The notes beneath the pieces are model-generated. The model saw only the letters and a list, made by a program, of their open reading frames with translations, ran no database searches and was not told where the DNA came from. Shown piece after piece: positions 10,046 through 22,881 of a stretch of DNA of 64,000 bases (positions within the stretch are counted from its first letter, which is position 1; the number at the start of each line of letters is the position of its first letter). The DNA is taken from positions 1,788,001-1,852,000 of the forward strand of contig NC_010125.1 in assembly GCF_000067045.1 (NCBI RefSeq). The letters are read 5' to 3'. The position numbers and the translations under genes were made by a program. The stretch comes from Gluconacetobacter diazotrophicus PA1 5 (GTDB lineage Bacteria; Pseudomonadota; Alphaproteobacteria; Acetobacterales; Acetobacteraceae).

Positions 10046-10074
10046 TTGCTTCGGCCGAGTCTGTGACCTATTCT
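10046..10074 (+). promoter_or_regulatory. Candidate dnaA promoter
   Basis: TTGCTT (10046-10051), a 17-bp spacer and TATTCT (10069-10074) form a fair sigma-70-like promoter. It would give a leader of about 200 nt before the dnaA ATG at 10282. No DnaA box (TTATCCACA or one-mismatch form) is seen between 9848 and 10281. The rest of this 434-bp gap holds only the rpsT terminator region. Confidence 0.35.
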
Positions 10075-10281
10075 TGCCCCTCTTCATACTGCGACGATGG
10101 GTGGGTTTTCGTGACCGGGCCACTTTTGGCGTCGGGCATGCGGGAATCTGCGTTCATCGTGTCGGGTGACCCGGTGGGGTACGGGCAGCGCGGGACGGTC
10201 GGTATGGCGGGGGCGGAAAGCAGAGGGGCGGGCGATCCGGGCAACTGGACGAACATGCCCCCGAGGGGACCGGGAGTGGAC

Positions 10282-11601
10282 ATGACGGGCGAGTTAAGTG
10301 GATTTGATGCCGTCGCGGAAGCCCGATCGGCCCGGAATGTCCTGGATATCCTGCGACCCGCTCTCCTGCGCGACTGGGTGCGCACCCAGTATGGCGACCG
10401 GCTGAGCGCCCTGTGGAATGCCGAGCTTCCGGCGATCCGCCGCGTGGAACTGCAGGTCGGCCGTCCGGAAGGCGCGGCCGACGGTGCCGCCCCCGCGCTC
10501 GCCGACCCGCCGGTGGCCGCGACGCCGGCCACCGCCGCGATCGTGGGCGACGAGCGGGTGCCGGAAAACCGCAACGACCTCGCGGCGCCGCTCGACCCGC
10601 GCTTCACCTTCGATACGTTCGTGGTCGGCAAGCCGAACGAATTCGCCTATGCCTGCGCCCGCCGGGTGGCCGAACGGCCGTCCAGCCCCGGGTTCAACCC
10701 GCTGTTCCTGTATGGCGGCGTCGGGCTGGGCAAGACCCACCTGATGCATGCCATCGGGTCGGAGCTGGTGCGGGGCGGGGCGGTCTCGGTCGCCTACATG
10801 TCCGCCGAGAAATTCATGTACCGCTTCATTGCCGCCATCCGGTCGCAATCGACGATGGAGTTCAAGGAGCAGTTGCGGTCGGTCGACGTGCTGATGATCG
10901 ACGACCTGCAGTTCCTGATCGGCAAGGACAACACACAGGAAGAATTCTTCCATACCTTCAACGCGCTGGTCGATGCCGGGCGGCAGATCGTGGTGTCGGC
11001 CGACAAGTCGCCGTCCGACCTGTCGGGGCTGGAGGACCGGCTGCGCACCCGTCTGGGCTGCGGCATGGTGGCGGACATCCATGCCACGACGTTCGAACTG
11101 CGGATCTCGATCCTGGAATCCAAGGCGGCGGCCTCGGGCGTCGCGGTGCCGGCCAAGGTGCTGGAATTCCTGGCGCACAAGATCACCTCGAACGTGCGCG
11201 AACTGGAAGGCGCGCTGAACCGGCTGATCGCCCATGCCAACCTGTTCGGCCGGCCGGTGACGCTGGAAGCGACGCAGGATGTGCTGCACGACATCCTCAA
11301 GGCCCATGACCGGCGGGTGACGATCGAGGAAATCCAGCGCAAGGTGTCCGAACACTGGAACATCCGCCTGACGGACATGTCCTCGGCCCGGCGTGCCCGC
11401 GCCGTGGCGCGCCCCCGGCAGGTGGCGATGTACCTGGCCAAGCAGTTGACCAGCCGCTCGCTGCCGGAAATCGGGCGCAAGTTCGGCAATCGCGACCATA
11501 CGACCGTCATGCACGCCGTCGCCCGCGTGACCGAACTGATGGAACGCGACACCGCGTTCGCCGAGGACGTGGAACTGCTTCGCCGCATGCTGGAAAGCTG
11601 A
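10282..11601 (+). CDS. dnaA: Chromosomal replication initiator protein DnaA
   Basis: Binds DnaA boxes and opens the origin. The 439 residues comprise a short domain I (VLDILRPALLRDWVRTQYG), a linker, an AAA+ domain with Walker A GGVGLGKTH (about 145-153), Walker B LMIDDLQFL and sensor segments, and the DNA-binding domain with the signature DHTTVMHAV near 406. The frame is open for 73 codons upstream, but the ATG at 10282 has GGGAG 5 nt upstream and starts at the family N-terminus; a GTG at 10276 is equally placed. It heads dnaA-dnaN-recF-gyrB. Confidence 0.97.
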   Translation: MTGELSGFDAVAEARSARNVLDILRPALLRDWVRTQYGDRLSALWNAELPAIRRVELQVGRPEGAADGAAPALADPPVAATPATAAIVGDERVPENRNDLAAPLDPRFTFDTFVVGKPNEFAYACARRVAERPSSPGFNPLFLYGGVGLGKTHLMHAIGSELVRGGAVSVAYMSAEKFMYRFIAAIRSQSTMEFKEQLRSVDVLMIDDLQFLIGKDNTQEEFFHTFNALVDAGRQIVVSADKSPSDLSGLEDRLRTRLGCGMVADIHATTFELRISILESKAAASGVAVPAKVLEFLAHKITSNVRELEGALNRLIAHANLFGRPVTLEATQDVLHDILKAHDRRVTIEEIQRKVSEHWNIRLTDMSSARRARAVARPRQVAMYLAKQLTSRSLPEIGRKFGNRDHTTVMHAVARVTELMERDTAFAEDVELLRRMLES

Positions 11602-11775
11602 CGGGAAGCCGCCTCTTTCGGGGGCCTTTCCGCGGTTGCCGGGGGCTGCTACTGTCAGGGCATCAACCCTGATACGCGACTGCCGGACAACGATCCGGGT
11701 GATCCGTTGCCGGAACCCATTCCCCCGTCAGGCCGGCCGCAGCGGGTTGGCCTCGGGCAAGGAGAGTCTCTACCC
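11602..11775 (+). promoter_or_regulatory. dnaA-dnaN intergenic region with two inverted repeats
   Basis: This 174-bp gap holds TCAGGG-6-CCCTGA (11655-11672) and an imperfect longer dyad around CCGGACAACGATC / GATCCGTTGCCGG (about 11690-11718). Neither is followed by a T-tract. They may shape the dnaN leader or mark an operator. The dnaN ribosome-binding site AAGGAG lies at 11759-11764. Confidence 0.3.
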
Positions 11776-12900
11776 ATGAAGCTGAAGGCTGACCGCGCGA
11801 CATTGCTGAAGGCGCTGGCCCACATCCAGAGCGTCGCCGAGAAGCGGAATACCATTCCGATCCTGGCCAATGTCCTGATCAATGTCGCGGATGGACGGCT
11901 GACGCTGACCGCCACCGACATGGAAATCGCGGTGGTCGAGGAAATCGGGGCCGAGACCAGCCGCAACGGCGCGGTGACCGCCCCGGCCGCCGTGCTGTAC
12001 GAGATCGCGCGCAAGCTGCCCGACGGGGTCGCGATCGAACTGGACCATACCGGCGGCGACGCGCCGCTGGCATTGCGGGCCGGCCGCTACGCCACCAGCC
12101 TGAACGTGCTGGATGTCGATGACTTCCCTTCGATGATGGCCGGGACGCTGCCGTACCATTTCACGATGCCGGCCGCGGTGCTGCGCGGGCTGATCGACCG
12201 GACGCGCTTCGCCATCTCGACCGAGGAGACGCGCTATTACCTGAACGGCATCTACCTGCATGTCGCGGCAGGTGATGAAGGCAGCATGCTGCGCGCGGTG
12301 GCCACCGACGGGCACCGCCTGGCCCGTGTCGAGACCGAGGTCCCGCCGGGCGCCGAGGAGATGCCCGGTGTCATCGTGCCCCGCAAGACAGTCGCGGAAC
12401 TGCGCAAGCTGCTGGACGAGGGGACCGAGGACGTGGCGGTGGGCCTGTCCGATACCCGCATCCAGTTCACGGTCGGCACCGTGACCCTGACCTCGAAGCT
12501 GATCGACGGGACGTTCCCGGAATATGATCGCGTCATCCCGCGCGGAAACGACAAGATCCTGCGCGTCGGCAAGCGTGATTTTTCCGATGCGGTCGCGCGT
12601 GTCGCCGCGATCAGCCAGGAGCGGTCGCGCCCCGTCAAGCTGTCGATCGGCCACAACCTGCTGACCCTGTCGGCGGTCAGCCCCGACCAGGGCACCGCGA
12701 AGGAAGAACTGGACGACAATTACGTCACCTACGATTCCACGCCGCTGGAAATCGGCTTCCAGGCCCGCTACCTGAACGACATCACGGACCAGATCGACAA
12801 GGATGTCGAATTCGCGTTTTCGGACAGTTCCGCGCCGACGATCGTCCGTGACGTGGCCAGCCCTTCGGCGTTGTACGTCCTGATGCCGATGCGGGTCTGA
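11776..12900 (+). CDS. dnaN: DNA polymerase III beta subunit (sliding clamp)
   Basis: Ring-shaped processivity clamp that tethers polymerase III and many repair proteins to DNA. The 374 residues start MKLKADRATLLKAL and contain three clamp domains. Typical stretches are RFAISTEETRYYLNGIYLH, ATDGHRLA and the C-terminal VASPSALYVLMPMRV, where VLMPMR forms the protein-binding pocket. The start is set by AAGGAG upstream of the ATG; the 23 codons open before it are not clamp-like. Confidence 0.97.
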   Translation: MKLKADRATLLKALAHIQSVAEKRNTIPILANVLINVADGRLTLTATDMEIAVVEEIGAETSRNGAVTAPAAVLYEIARKLPDGVAIELDHTGGDAPLALRAGRYATSLNVLDVDDFPSMMAGTLPYHFTMPAAVLRGLIDRTRFAISTEETRYYLNGIYLHVAAGDEGSMLRAVATDGHRLARVETEVPPGAEEMPGVIVPRKTVAELRKLLDEGTEDVAVGLSDTRIQFTVGTVTLTSKLIDGTFPEYDRVIPRGNDKILRVGKRDFSDAVARVAAISQERSRPVKLSIGHNLLTLSAVSPDQGTAKEELDDNYVTYDSTPLEIGFQARYLNDITDQIDKDVEFAFSDSSAPTIVRDVASPSALYVLMPMRV

Positions 12901-12938
12901 CCAGGACCCGACCCGCTGCGTCTTCGATCCGCTGCATC

Positions 12939-16603
<3,665 letters not shown>

Positions 16604-16656
16604 GCGATCCCGGCGGCGCCATGACACCCCCGATATCTGAGCAGAGGAGGGCACCG

Positions 16657-17469
16657 ATGCCCCTGTCGATGCGCAGGCTTGCTGATCTGTCCCGGAAACT
16701 TGTCGTTGGCTTGGCCGCTGGGAGCTTGGCCGTCGGGGTGGCGCCTCGGGCCATGGCGACCGAAACGCCGCCGCAGATCGACCATACCTATGGCGTCTAT
16801 GCCGACGGTCTGCGGGCGCTGACCATCACCGCGCGCTATGCCATCACGCCGGACGGGTATGCCATCCGTTCGACCATGCGCAGCGCCGGCATCCTGGGCT
16901 GGGTGGTCCGCATGAACCTGACGTCACAGGCGACGGGGCATTTCGTCCCTGACGGCGTGAATCCGGTCAGCTTCGACAGTGCGGGCTATTCGCGGGGCGC
17001 GGACCGGCATGTGGTGCTGGATTACAATGACGGACGCGCGCATATCGCGCTCGAGACCCCGCCCGAGCCCAGCCGCGAGCCCATACCGGCCGAATCGCTG
17101 GCCCCGGCGAAGGATACGCTCAGCGCCCTGATCCAGATGCAGCGGGCGGTCCGGGCGCACCATAGCTGCGACGGCTCCGCCATCGTCTTCGACGGCGCCC
17201 GCCTGCTGCGGGTACAGGCCTGGACGGTGGGCCAGCAGGATATGCCCGACGATTCCCGCCAGCCCTATCACGGGTCGGCGCTGCGCTGCGACTTCACCGA
17301 CGTGCAGATCGCCGGTTTCCGCCAGTCCGACGGCCCCGGATCGGCGGCCCGCAAGACGATCCAGGGCAAGGTCTGGTTTCAGGATGTGCCCGGCGACGGG
17401 CTGACGATCGTGCGCGTCCTGTTCGACCATCCGAAGTTCGGACGGCTGGCCATCGTCATGCAGGGATAA
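16657..17469 (+). CDS. Secreted DUF3108-type protein
   Basis: The 270-residue protein has an N-terminal signal peptide (MRRLADLSRKLVVGLAAGSLAVGVAPRAMA region, cleavage probably after AMA) and is predicted to be periplasmic or envelope-located. The mature part is beta-rich: HTYGVYADGLRALTITARYAI, then NLTSQATG and YGRLAIV-like repeats. It resembles the DUF3108 family, whose function is unknown. The ATG at 16657 has a strong GAGGAGG ribosome-binding site 5 nt upstream, which rules out the ATG at 16621. Its 3' end overlaps the convergent gph gene by 14 bp. Confidence 0.7.
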   Translation: MPLSMRRLADLSRKLVVGLAAGSLAVGVAPRAMATETPPQIDHTYGVYADGLRALTITARYAITPDGYAIRSTMRSAGILGWVVRMNLTSQATGHFVPDGVNPVSFDSAGYSRGADRHVVLDYNDGRAHIALETPPEPSREPIPAESLAPAKDTLSALIQMQRAVRAHHSCDGSAIVFDGARLLRVQAWTVGQQDMPDDSRQPYHGSALRCDFTDVQIAGFRQSDGPGSAARKTIQGKVWFQDVPGDGLTIVRVLFDHPKFGRLAIVMQG

Positions 17470-18136
17470 GCTGGCCGGCGATGTGGGGGATTTCGGTCAT
17501 CGAATCGGCGCCGATCGTGGCGCCGGCTTCCATGTCCGGACGGCCGTAGCCCCACCGGGCGAAGACCGAGCGCACGTGGGCGCCCTTGGCCGCGAAGATG
17601 TCGTTGTGATGGTCGCCCACCATGATCGCGCGGTCGGCATGGCCATGGGCCAGCCCGATCGTGCCCAGCAGGTGGGCGGGGTCCGGCTTGCGGACCGGGA
17701 AGGAATCGCCGCCGCCGATGGCGTCGAACCATTCCGTCAGTCCCAGTTCACTGACGATGCGCCGCGCCGCCGCCACCGGCTTGTTGGTGCAGATGGCCAG
17801 GGTCCAGCCCGCGTCCCGCAGCGTCTTCAGGGCATATTCGGTGCCGGGGAACGGTCGCGACTGTTCGGTCGCGCGCGGCGTGTAGTCCGCCATGTAGCGG
17901 TCCACGGCCTGCTGCACGTCGATTCCCGCCGCAGGCGTGCCGGCGTGGGCCAGAAGGCGGCGCACCAGGGCCGCCACGCCGTCCCCCACCATGCCGCGAA
18001 CCAGGTCGGGCGAAATCCCGGGCAGGCCATACCCGGTCAGCAGCCGGTCGGCGCTGGCCGCCAGGTCCGGCAGGCTGTCCAGCAGGGTGCCGTCCATGTC
18101 GAACACGGCGATGCGGGGCGTGGGGGTGGCGGGCAT
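17456..18136 (-). CDS. gph: Phosphoglycolate phosphatase, HAD family
   Basis: Removes phosphate from 2-phosphoglycolate, a by-product of DNA repair and oxygenation chemistry. HAD motif I DMDGTLLDS supplies the nucleophile Asp and acid/base Asp. Motif II is CTNKP, motif III is RKPDPAHLL, and motif IV is MVGDHHNDIFAAKGA, so all four are present. The helical cap follows motif I as in Gph. It has 226 residues. The ATG at 18136 is chosen for its AGGAGA site; an upstream extension of the frame is not conserved-looking. Confidence 0.85.
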   Translation of the reverse strand: MPATPTPRIAVFDMDGTLLDSLPDLAASADRLLTGYGLPGISPDLVRGMVGDGVAALVRRLLAHAGTPAAGIDVQQAVDRYMADYTPRATEQSRPFPGTEYALKTLRDAGWTLAICTNKPVAAARRIVSELGLTEWFDAIGGGDSFPVRKPDPAHLLGTIGLAHGHADRAIMVGDHHNDIFAAKGAHVRSVFARWGYGRPDMEAGATIGADSMTEIPHIAGQLIPA

Positions 18137-18174
18137 GACGTCTCCTGCAAGATGGCGGTCGGCGGGATGGGCGA

Positions 18175-18188
18175 TGCGATCGATCGCA
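18175..18188. promoter_or_regulatory. Perfect 14-bp palindrome between gph and glmU
   Basis: TGCGATCGATCGCA is a perfect dyad about 40 bp upstream of gph and 56 bp upstream of glmU, in a 107-bp divergent intergenic region. It could be an operator. It may also simply be a run of overlapping GATC/CGATCG words, which are common in GC-rich genomes. Confidence 0.3.
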
Positions 18189-18243
18189 GTATTTCGTAAA
18201 CCTAAGTGATGCTCATGCATTGCGCCAAGGTTTGACAGGTCCG

Positions 18244-19653
18244 ATGCCCGCCCGCTACCCGCATGCCATGAATGCCACCGTCCCGTCCGCGGCGCCCGCT
18301 GACCTGCCCGCCCATCGTCCCGCCACCGCCGTCATCCTGGCGGCCGGGATGGGGACGCGCATGAAGTCCGATCGTCCGAAGGTGATGCACCCGCTGGCCG
18401 GGCAGCCGATGCTGCGCTACCTGCTGGACAATGCCGCCTCGGTCTTCGACCGGATCGTCGTCGTGGTCGGGCCGGGCATGGAGCAGGTCGCCGCCCTGGC
18501 CGCGCCGCACGCCGTCGTGGTGCAGCAGGACAGGCTGGGCACCGCCCACGCGGCGGCCCAGGCCGCGGACCTGTTCGGGACCGGCGATGTCGCGGTCCTG
18601 TATGGCGACAACCCGCTGATCACGGCGGACAGCATGCGCCGCATGCTGGCGTGCCGGGCGGGCGAGGGGAACAGCGAGGGGGCGGGCCTGGCCCTGATGG
18701 CCATGCGGCCGCGCGATCCCGGACGCTATGGCCGCGTGGTGACGCAGGACGGGCTGGTCCGGCGCATCGTCGAATGGGCTGACGCGTCGGACGAGGAGCG
18801 GGCGATCACCCTGTGCAATGCCGGCGTGCTGTGCGCGGGGGCGGAGGATTTCCGCCGCTGGCTGGGTGCCGTGCGCAACGATAACGCCCAGGGCGAGTAT
18901 TATCTGGGCGACGTGGTGGCCATGGCGGTGGCCGAAGGACGGCAGGTCCGTGCCGTCGAAGCACCCGAGGACGAGTTGCGCGGCATCAATTCCCGTGCCG
19001 AACTGGCCGAGGCCGAAGCCTGCGTGCAGCGCCGGCTGCGCGCCGCGGCGCTGGATGGCGGGGCGACGCTGGTGGCGCCCGAAACGGTGTTCCTGGCCGC
19101 CGACACGGTGCTGGAACCCGACGTTCTGGTCCAGCCCCATGTCGTCTTCGGGCCGGGCGTGACGGTGCGGCGGGGGGCGGAAATCCGCGCCTTCAGTCAT
19201 CTGGAAGGCTGCGTGGTCGGGCCGGGGGCGCTGATCGGCCCCTATGCGCGGCTGCGGCCGGGCAGCGATGTCGGGGCCGCCGCCCATGTCGGCAATTTCG
19301 TCGAACTGAAGGCCACGACCCTGGGGGCGGGGGCGAAGGCCAATCACCTGTCCTATCTGGGCGATGCGACGATCGGCCCGGCGACGAATATCGGCGCGGG
19401 CACGATCACGTGCAATTATGACGGGGTGTTCAAGCACCGGACGGACATCGGCGCGGGATGCTTCGTGGGATCGAACGCGATTCTGGTCGCCCCCGTCAGC
19501 ATCGGCGACGGCGCGCTGGTTGCCGCCGGCAGCGTCATCACCCAGGACGTGCTGCCCGACGCCATGGCGCTGGGCCGGGCCCGGCAGACGAACAAGGACG
19601 GACGCGGGGCCAGCTTGCAGGCGGCGCTGCGCAGGAAGAAGGAACAGGGCTGA
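18244..19653 (+). CDS. glmU: Bifunctional UDP-N-acetylglucosamine pyrophosphorylase / glucosamine-1-phosphate N-acetyltransferase
   Basis: Makes UDP-GlcNAc, the precursor of peptidoglycan and lipopolysaccharide, by acetylating GlcN-1-P and then adding UMP. The N-terminal uridyltransferase has LAAGMGTRMKSDRPKVMHPL. The C-terminal left-handed beta-helix shows hexapeptide repeats and the acetyltransferase signature around GNFVELK, NHLSYLGD and NYDG. It is 469 residues from the ATG at 18244; TTG 18220 and ATG 18268 are alternative starts. It overlaps glmS by one base (TGATG). Confidence 0.95.
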   Translation: MPARYPHAMNATVPSAAPADLPAHRPATAVILAAGMGTRMKSDRPKVMHPLAGQPMLRYLLDNAASVFDRIVVVVGPGMEQVAALAAPHAVVVQQDRLGTAHAAAQAADLFGTGDVAVLYGDNPLITADSMRRMLACRAGEGNSEGAGLALMAMRPRDPGRYGRVVTQDGLVRRIVEWADASDEERAITLCNAGVLCAGAEDFRRWLGAVRNDNAQGEYYLGDVVAMAVAEGRQVRAVEAPEDELRGINSRAELAEAEACVQRRLRAAALDGGATLVAPETVFLAADTVLEPDVLVQPHVVFGPGVTVRRGAEIRAFSHLEGCVVGPGALIGPYARLRPGSDVGAAAHVGNFVELKATTLGAGAKANHLSYLGDATIGPATNIGAGTITCNYDGVFKHRTDIGAGCFVGSNAILVAPVSIGDGALVAAGSVITQDVLPDAMALGRARQTNKDGRGASLQAALRRKKEQG

Positions 19654-21476
19654 TGTGCGGCATTGTCGGCGTCGTCGGGTGCAAGTGTGCGACCCCGGTC
19701 ATCTTCGACGCCCTGCGGCGGCTGGAATATCGCGGCTATGATTCCGCCGGGATCGCGACCCTGGTCGACGGCCGGATCGAACGACGCCGCGCGGCGGGCA
19801 AGCTGGACAACCTGGCGGCGCTGCTGGAGCGCGAGCCGCTGGCCGGCGTGACCGGAATCGGCCACACCCGCTGGGCGACCCACGGCGCGCCGACCGAGAA
19901 CAATGCCCACCCCCACGGCACCGAACGCGTCTCGGTGGTCCATAACGGCATCATCGAGAATTTCGAGGAATTGCGGCGCGAGCTGGAGCAGGCCGGTCAC
20001 GTCTTCACGACCGAGACCGACAGCGAAACCGTCGCCCAGTTGGTCGATTTCCACCTGGCGCGGGGCCTGTCGCCGCGCGACGCGGCCTTCGCGGCGCTGC
20101 GCCGGCTGGAGGGCGCCTATGCGCTGGCGATGCTGTTCGCGGGTCATGACGGGCTGGTCATTGGCGCGCGGCACGGCGCGCCGCTGGTCGTGGGCTATGG
20201 CGAGCAGGAGATGTTCCTGGGATCGGACAGCCTGGCCCTGGCCCCGCTGACGCGGCGCATCGCCTACCTGGATGACGGGGACTGGGTGGTCGTGACGCGG
20301 GACGGCGCCGAATTCTTCGATGCCTCCGGCGAACGGGTGGAACGCGCCGTGCGCACCACCGCGCTGATCGCGGGTTCGGTCGGCAAGGACGGCTATCGCC
20401 ACTACATGGAAAAGGAACTGCACGAACATCCGGTGGTGATCGGCCAGACCCTGCAGCGGCTGATCGACCCCGCCACGCGGCGGGTCGTGCTGCCCGACCT
20501 GCCGTTCGACCTGGCCAGCGTGCCGCGCGCCGTGGTCACGGCATGCGGGTCGGCCTTCTATGCCGGCATGATCGGCCGTTACTGGCTGGAAGGCATTGCC
20601 CGCCTGCCGGTCGATATCGATGTGGCCAGCGAGATGCGCTATCGCGATCCGCCGCTGACGCCGGGCGGGCTGGGCCTGCTGATCTCGCAATCCGGCGAGA
20701 CGGCGGACACGCTGGCCGCCTTGCGCGGCATGCGTGCCCGCCAGCAGCACATCGTGTCGGTCCTGAATGTCGAGCAGAGCACGATAGCCCGCGAAAGCGA
20801 CGTCGTGCTGGGTACGGTCGCCGGCCCCGAGATCTCGGTGGCCAGCACCAAGGCGTTCACCGCGCAATTGTCGGTCCTGGCCTGCCTGGCCATCGCGGCG
20901 GGCCGCCTGCGGGGCACGGTGTCGGCCGAGCGCGAGCAGGAGATGGTGGCGGCCCTGCTGGACCTGCCCAGCCGGGCGAGCGAGGTGTTCGACCAGGCCC
21001 CGGCGATCCGCGAGATGGCGGCGGTCGTGGCGAACGCGCGCGACGTGCTGTATCTGGGGCGCGGATCGTCCTTCCCCGTCGCGCTGGAAGGCGCGCTGAA
21101 GCTGAAGGAAGTGTCCTATATCCACGCCGAGGCCTATGCCGCCGGCGAGATGAAACACGGACCGATCTCGCTGATCGACCAGACGGTGCCGATCGTGGCC
21201 ACCGTGCCGTCCGGCCCCCTGTTCGAGAAGACGGTGTCGAACCTGCAGGAAGCCCGCGCCCGTGGCGGCCGCCTGCTGGTCTTCACCGACACGAAGGGCG
21301 CCGAGCGCCTGCGGGGGCTGGCGGAAATCGTGGTCGCGATCCCGACGGTCGATGAATTCACGTCCCCCGTGCTGCAGACCATCCCGGTGCAGATGCTGGC
21401 GTACGAGGTTGCGCTGCTGAAGGGCACGGACGTGGACCAGCCCCGCAACCTGGCCAAGTCCGTCACCGTCGAATAA
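19653..21476 (+). CDS. glmS: Glutamine--fructose-6-phosphate aminotransferase (isomerizing)
   Basis: First enzyme of hexosamine synthesis: fructose-6-P plus glutamine gives glucosamine-6-P. Cys2 in MCGIVGVVG is the Ntn glutaminase nucleophile. RYDSAGI-like (RGYDSAGI) and HTRWATHG motifs bind glutamine. Two SIS domains follow (about residues 290-420 and 460-600), and the C-terminus DVDQPRNLAKSVTVE matches the family. It has 607 residues. It is translationally coupled to glmU; AGGAAGAAGGA precedes the start. The pair puts both UDP-GlcNAc steps in one operon. No glmS ribozyme-like leader is possible here, as the gene overlaps glmU. Confidence 0.97.
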   Translation: MCGIVGVVGCKCATPVIFDALRRLEYRGYDSAGIATLVDGRIERRRAAGKLDNLAALLEREPLAGVTGIGHTRWATHGAPTENNAHPHGTERVSVVHNGIIENFEELRRELEQAGHVFTTETDSETVAQLVDFHLARGLSPRDAAFAALRRLEGAYALAMLFAGHDGLVIGARHGAPLVVGYGEQEMFLGSDSLALAPLTRRIAYLDDGDWVVVTRDGAEFFDASGERVERAVRTTALIAGSVGKDGYRHYMEKELHEHPVVIGQTLQRLIDPATRRVVLPDLPFDLASVPRAVVTACGSAFYAGMIGRYWLEGIARLPVDIDVASEMRYRDPPLTPGGLGLLISQSGETADTLAALRGMRARQQHIVSVLNVEQSTIARESDVVLGTVAGPEISVASTKAFTAQLSVLACLAIAAGRLRGTVSAEREQEMVAALLDLPSRASEVFDQAPAIREMAAVVANARDVLYLGRGSSFPVALEGALKLKEVSYIHAEAYAAGEMKHGPISLIDQTVPIVATVPSGPLFEKTVSNLQEARARGGRLLVFTDTKGAERLRGLAEIVVAIPTVDEFTSPVLQTIPVQMLAYEVALLKGTDVDQPRNLAKSVTVE

Positions 21477-21640
21477 CGCTCTGGAATAGCGGTCCCGGGG
21501 GCTTTTCCCGCATCCGCTGTTGTCATCCGCCGCGCGAGGAAACATCCTCCGCACGACCCGCGAGTGAGGACTCGATGGGGATGAGAGCAAGGTCGGCGCG
21601 CGACGCGCCGATGAACTTGCCACGGGAAGGAGCGACGACC

Positions 21641-22657
21641 ATGGAACAGGCTGAATCCGGCGCGCGGTTGCGGGTTCTGGTGCGTGGGGCCGGGGTGGCC
21701 GGCCTGACCAGCGCCGTGACGCTGGCCGAGCGGGGGGCGGATGTCACCCTGCTGGAAGTCAGCGCGGAACTGGGCGCGGGGGCTGCGTCATGGATGGCCG
21801 GCGGCATGCTCGCCCCGTGGTGCGAGGCCGAATCCGCCCCGCCCGAGGTCACGCGCGATTCGCTGGAATCGGTCGATTGGTGGGCGTCGCATGTGCCCGG
21901 GGTCGTGCGCAACGGCACCCTGGTCCTGGCCCCGCCGCGTGACGAGGGCGACATCGCGCGGTTCGGCCGGCGGACCAGCCATTTCGACCTGGTGGACGCC
22001 GCCCGCATCGCCGAATTGGAGCCCGACCTGGACGGGCGATTCAACAAGGGCCTGTTCTTCCCCGCCGAGGGCCATGTCGATCCGCGCCTGGCCCTCGCCG
22101 CGCTGCGCGACCGGCTGGTCGCGCTGGGCGGCACGGTGCGGATGAACGCCCCGGCCGGGGACGTGCCCGCCGACCTTGCCGCCGGCGGGTTCGACCGGGT
22201 GGTGGACTGCACCGGCGTCGCGGCGCGACCCCACCTCAAGGGGCTGCGGGCCATGCGGGGGGAAATGCTGCTGCTGCGCTGCCCCGACGTGACGCTGCAT
22301 CGTCCCGTGCGCATGCTTCATCCGCGCATTCCGGTTTACATTGTGCCGCGTGCCGACCATCTGTTCATGGTCGGGGCCACGATGGTGGAAAGCGAAAATG
22401 CCGGGGGCATGACCCTTCGCTCGATGGTGGAGCTGCTGACCGCCGCCTACGTGCTGCATCCCGCGTTCGGCGAGGCGGAGATCGTCGAAACCGGGGTGGG
22501 GTTGCGGCCGGCCTATCCCGACAACGTGCCCGCCGTCACCGTCCAGGGCCGGACGGTCTATGTGAACGGGATGTACCGGCACGGTTTCCTGCTGTCGCCG
22601 TCACGGGCGCGGCAGGCCGCGGATATCGTGTTCGGCACGGCCGAGGCCGCCGCCTGA
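21641..22657 (+). CDS. thiO: Glycine oxidase ThiO, FAD-dependent
   Basis: Oxidises glycine to the dehydroglycine needed for the thiazole of thiamine. A Rossmann FAD-binding motif starts the protein (LVRGAGVAGLTSAVTLAERGADVTLLE split across residues about 11-38). The DAO-family C-terminus is GLRPAYPDNVPAV and NGMYRHGFLLSP. It has 338 residues. The ATG at 21641 has GGGAAGGAG 8 nt upstream; the frame is open 22 codons further, but that stretch is not FAD-protein-like. It heads thiO-thiS-thiG-thiE. The 164-bp leader after glmS has no convincing TPP riboswitch. Confidence 0.92.
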   Translation: MEQAESGARLRVLVRGAGVAGLTSAVTLAERGADVTLLEVSAELGAGAASWMAGGMLAPWCEAESAPPEVTRDSLESVDWWASHVPGVVRNGTLVLAPPRDEGDIARFGRRTSHFDLVDAARIAELEPDLDGRFNKGLFFPAEGHVDPRLALAALRDRLVALGGTVRMNAPAGDVPADLAAGGFDRVVDCTGVAARPHLKGLRAMRGEMLLLRCPDVTLHRPVRMLHPRIPVYIVPRADHLFMVGATMVESENAGGMTLRSMVELLTAAYVLHPAFGEAEIVETGVGLRPAYPDNVPAVTVQGRTVYVNGMYRHGFLLSPSRARQAADIVFGTAEAAA

Positions 22658-22679
22658 ACCAAAGGGTCAAGGAGGGAAG

Positions 22680-22877
22680 ATGAGGATTCTGGTAAACGAG
22701 GAGCCGCGCGAGGTCTCCACCGCGACCCTGGCCGCCCTGCTCGACGAACTGGGATATGGCGGCGCCCGGGTGGCGACGGCGGTCAACGGTGATTTCGTGC
22801 CCGTTTCGCGCCGTGCCGCGCTGACGCTGGACGAGGGGGCGCGGGTCGAAATCCTGGCCCCCATGCAGGGGGGCTGA
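22680..22877 (+). CDS. thiS: Sulfur carrier protein ThiS
   Basis: Small ubiquitin-fold protein that delivers sulfur as a C-terminal thiocarboxylate to ThiG. It has 65 residues, begins [12 protein letters not shown] and ends in the obligatory Gly-Gly (LAPMQGG). GGAGGGAAG lies just upstream of the ATG. The gene sits 22 nt after thiO and 4 nt before thiG. No thiF adenylating enzyme is in the window, so activation must come from a gene elsewhere (thiF or a moeB-like gene). Confidence 0.95.
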   Translation: MRILVNEEPREVSTATLAALLDELGYGGARVATAVNGDFVPVSRRAALTLDEGARVEILAPMQGG

Positions 22878-22881
22878 GCCC

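Noticed and set aside
10063-10281. An N-terminal extension of DnaA by 73 residues
   Set aside because: The sequence has no DnaA-like character, the likely promoter falls inside it, and a good ribosome-binding site precedes the ATG at 10282.
9848-10281. Replication origin next to dnaA
   Set aside because: No DnaA box with fewer than two mismatches and no AT-rich stretch of note were seen there.
21560-21640. A TPP riboswitch upstream of thiO (ATGGGGATGAGAGC ... GATGAACTTGCCACGGGAAGG)
   Set aside because: It has the GGGG, TGAGAG and GGGAAG-like words, but lacks ACCC before GAACCTG and the GGATAAT core, and the helices do not pair well. A covariance search with the TPP model (for example with Infernal) would decide.
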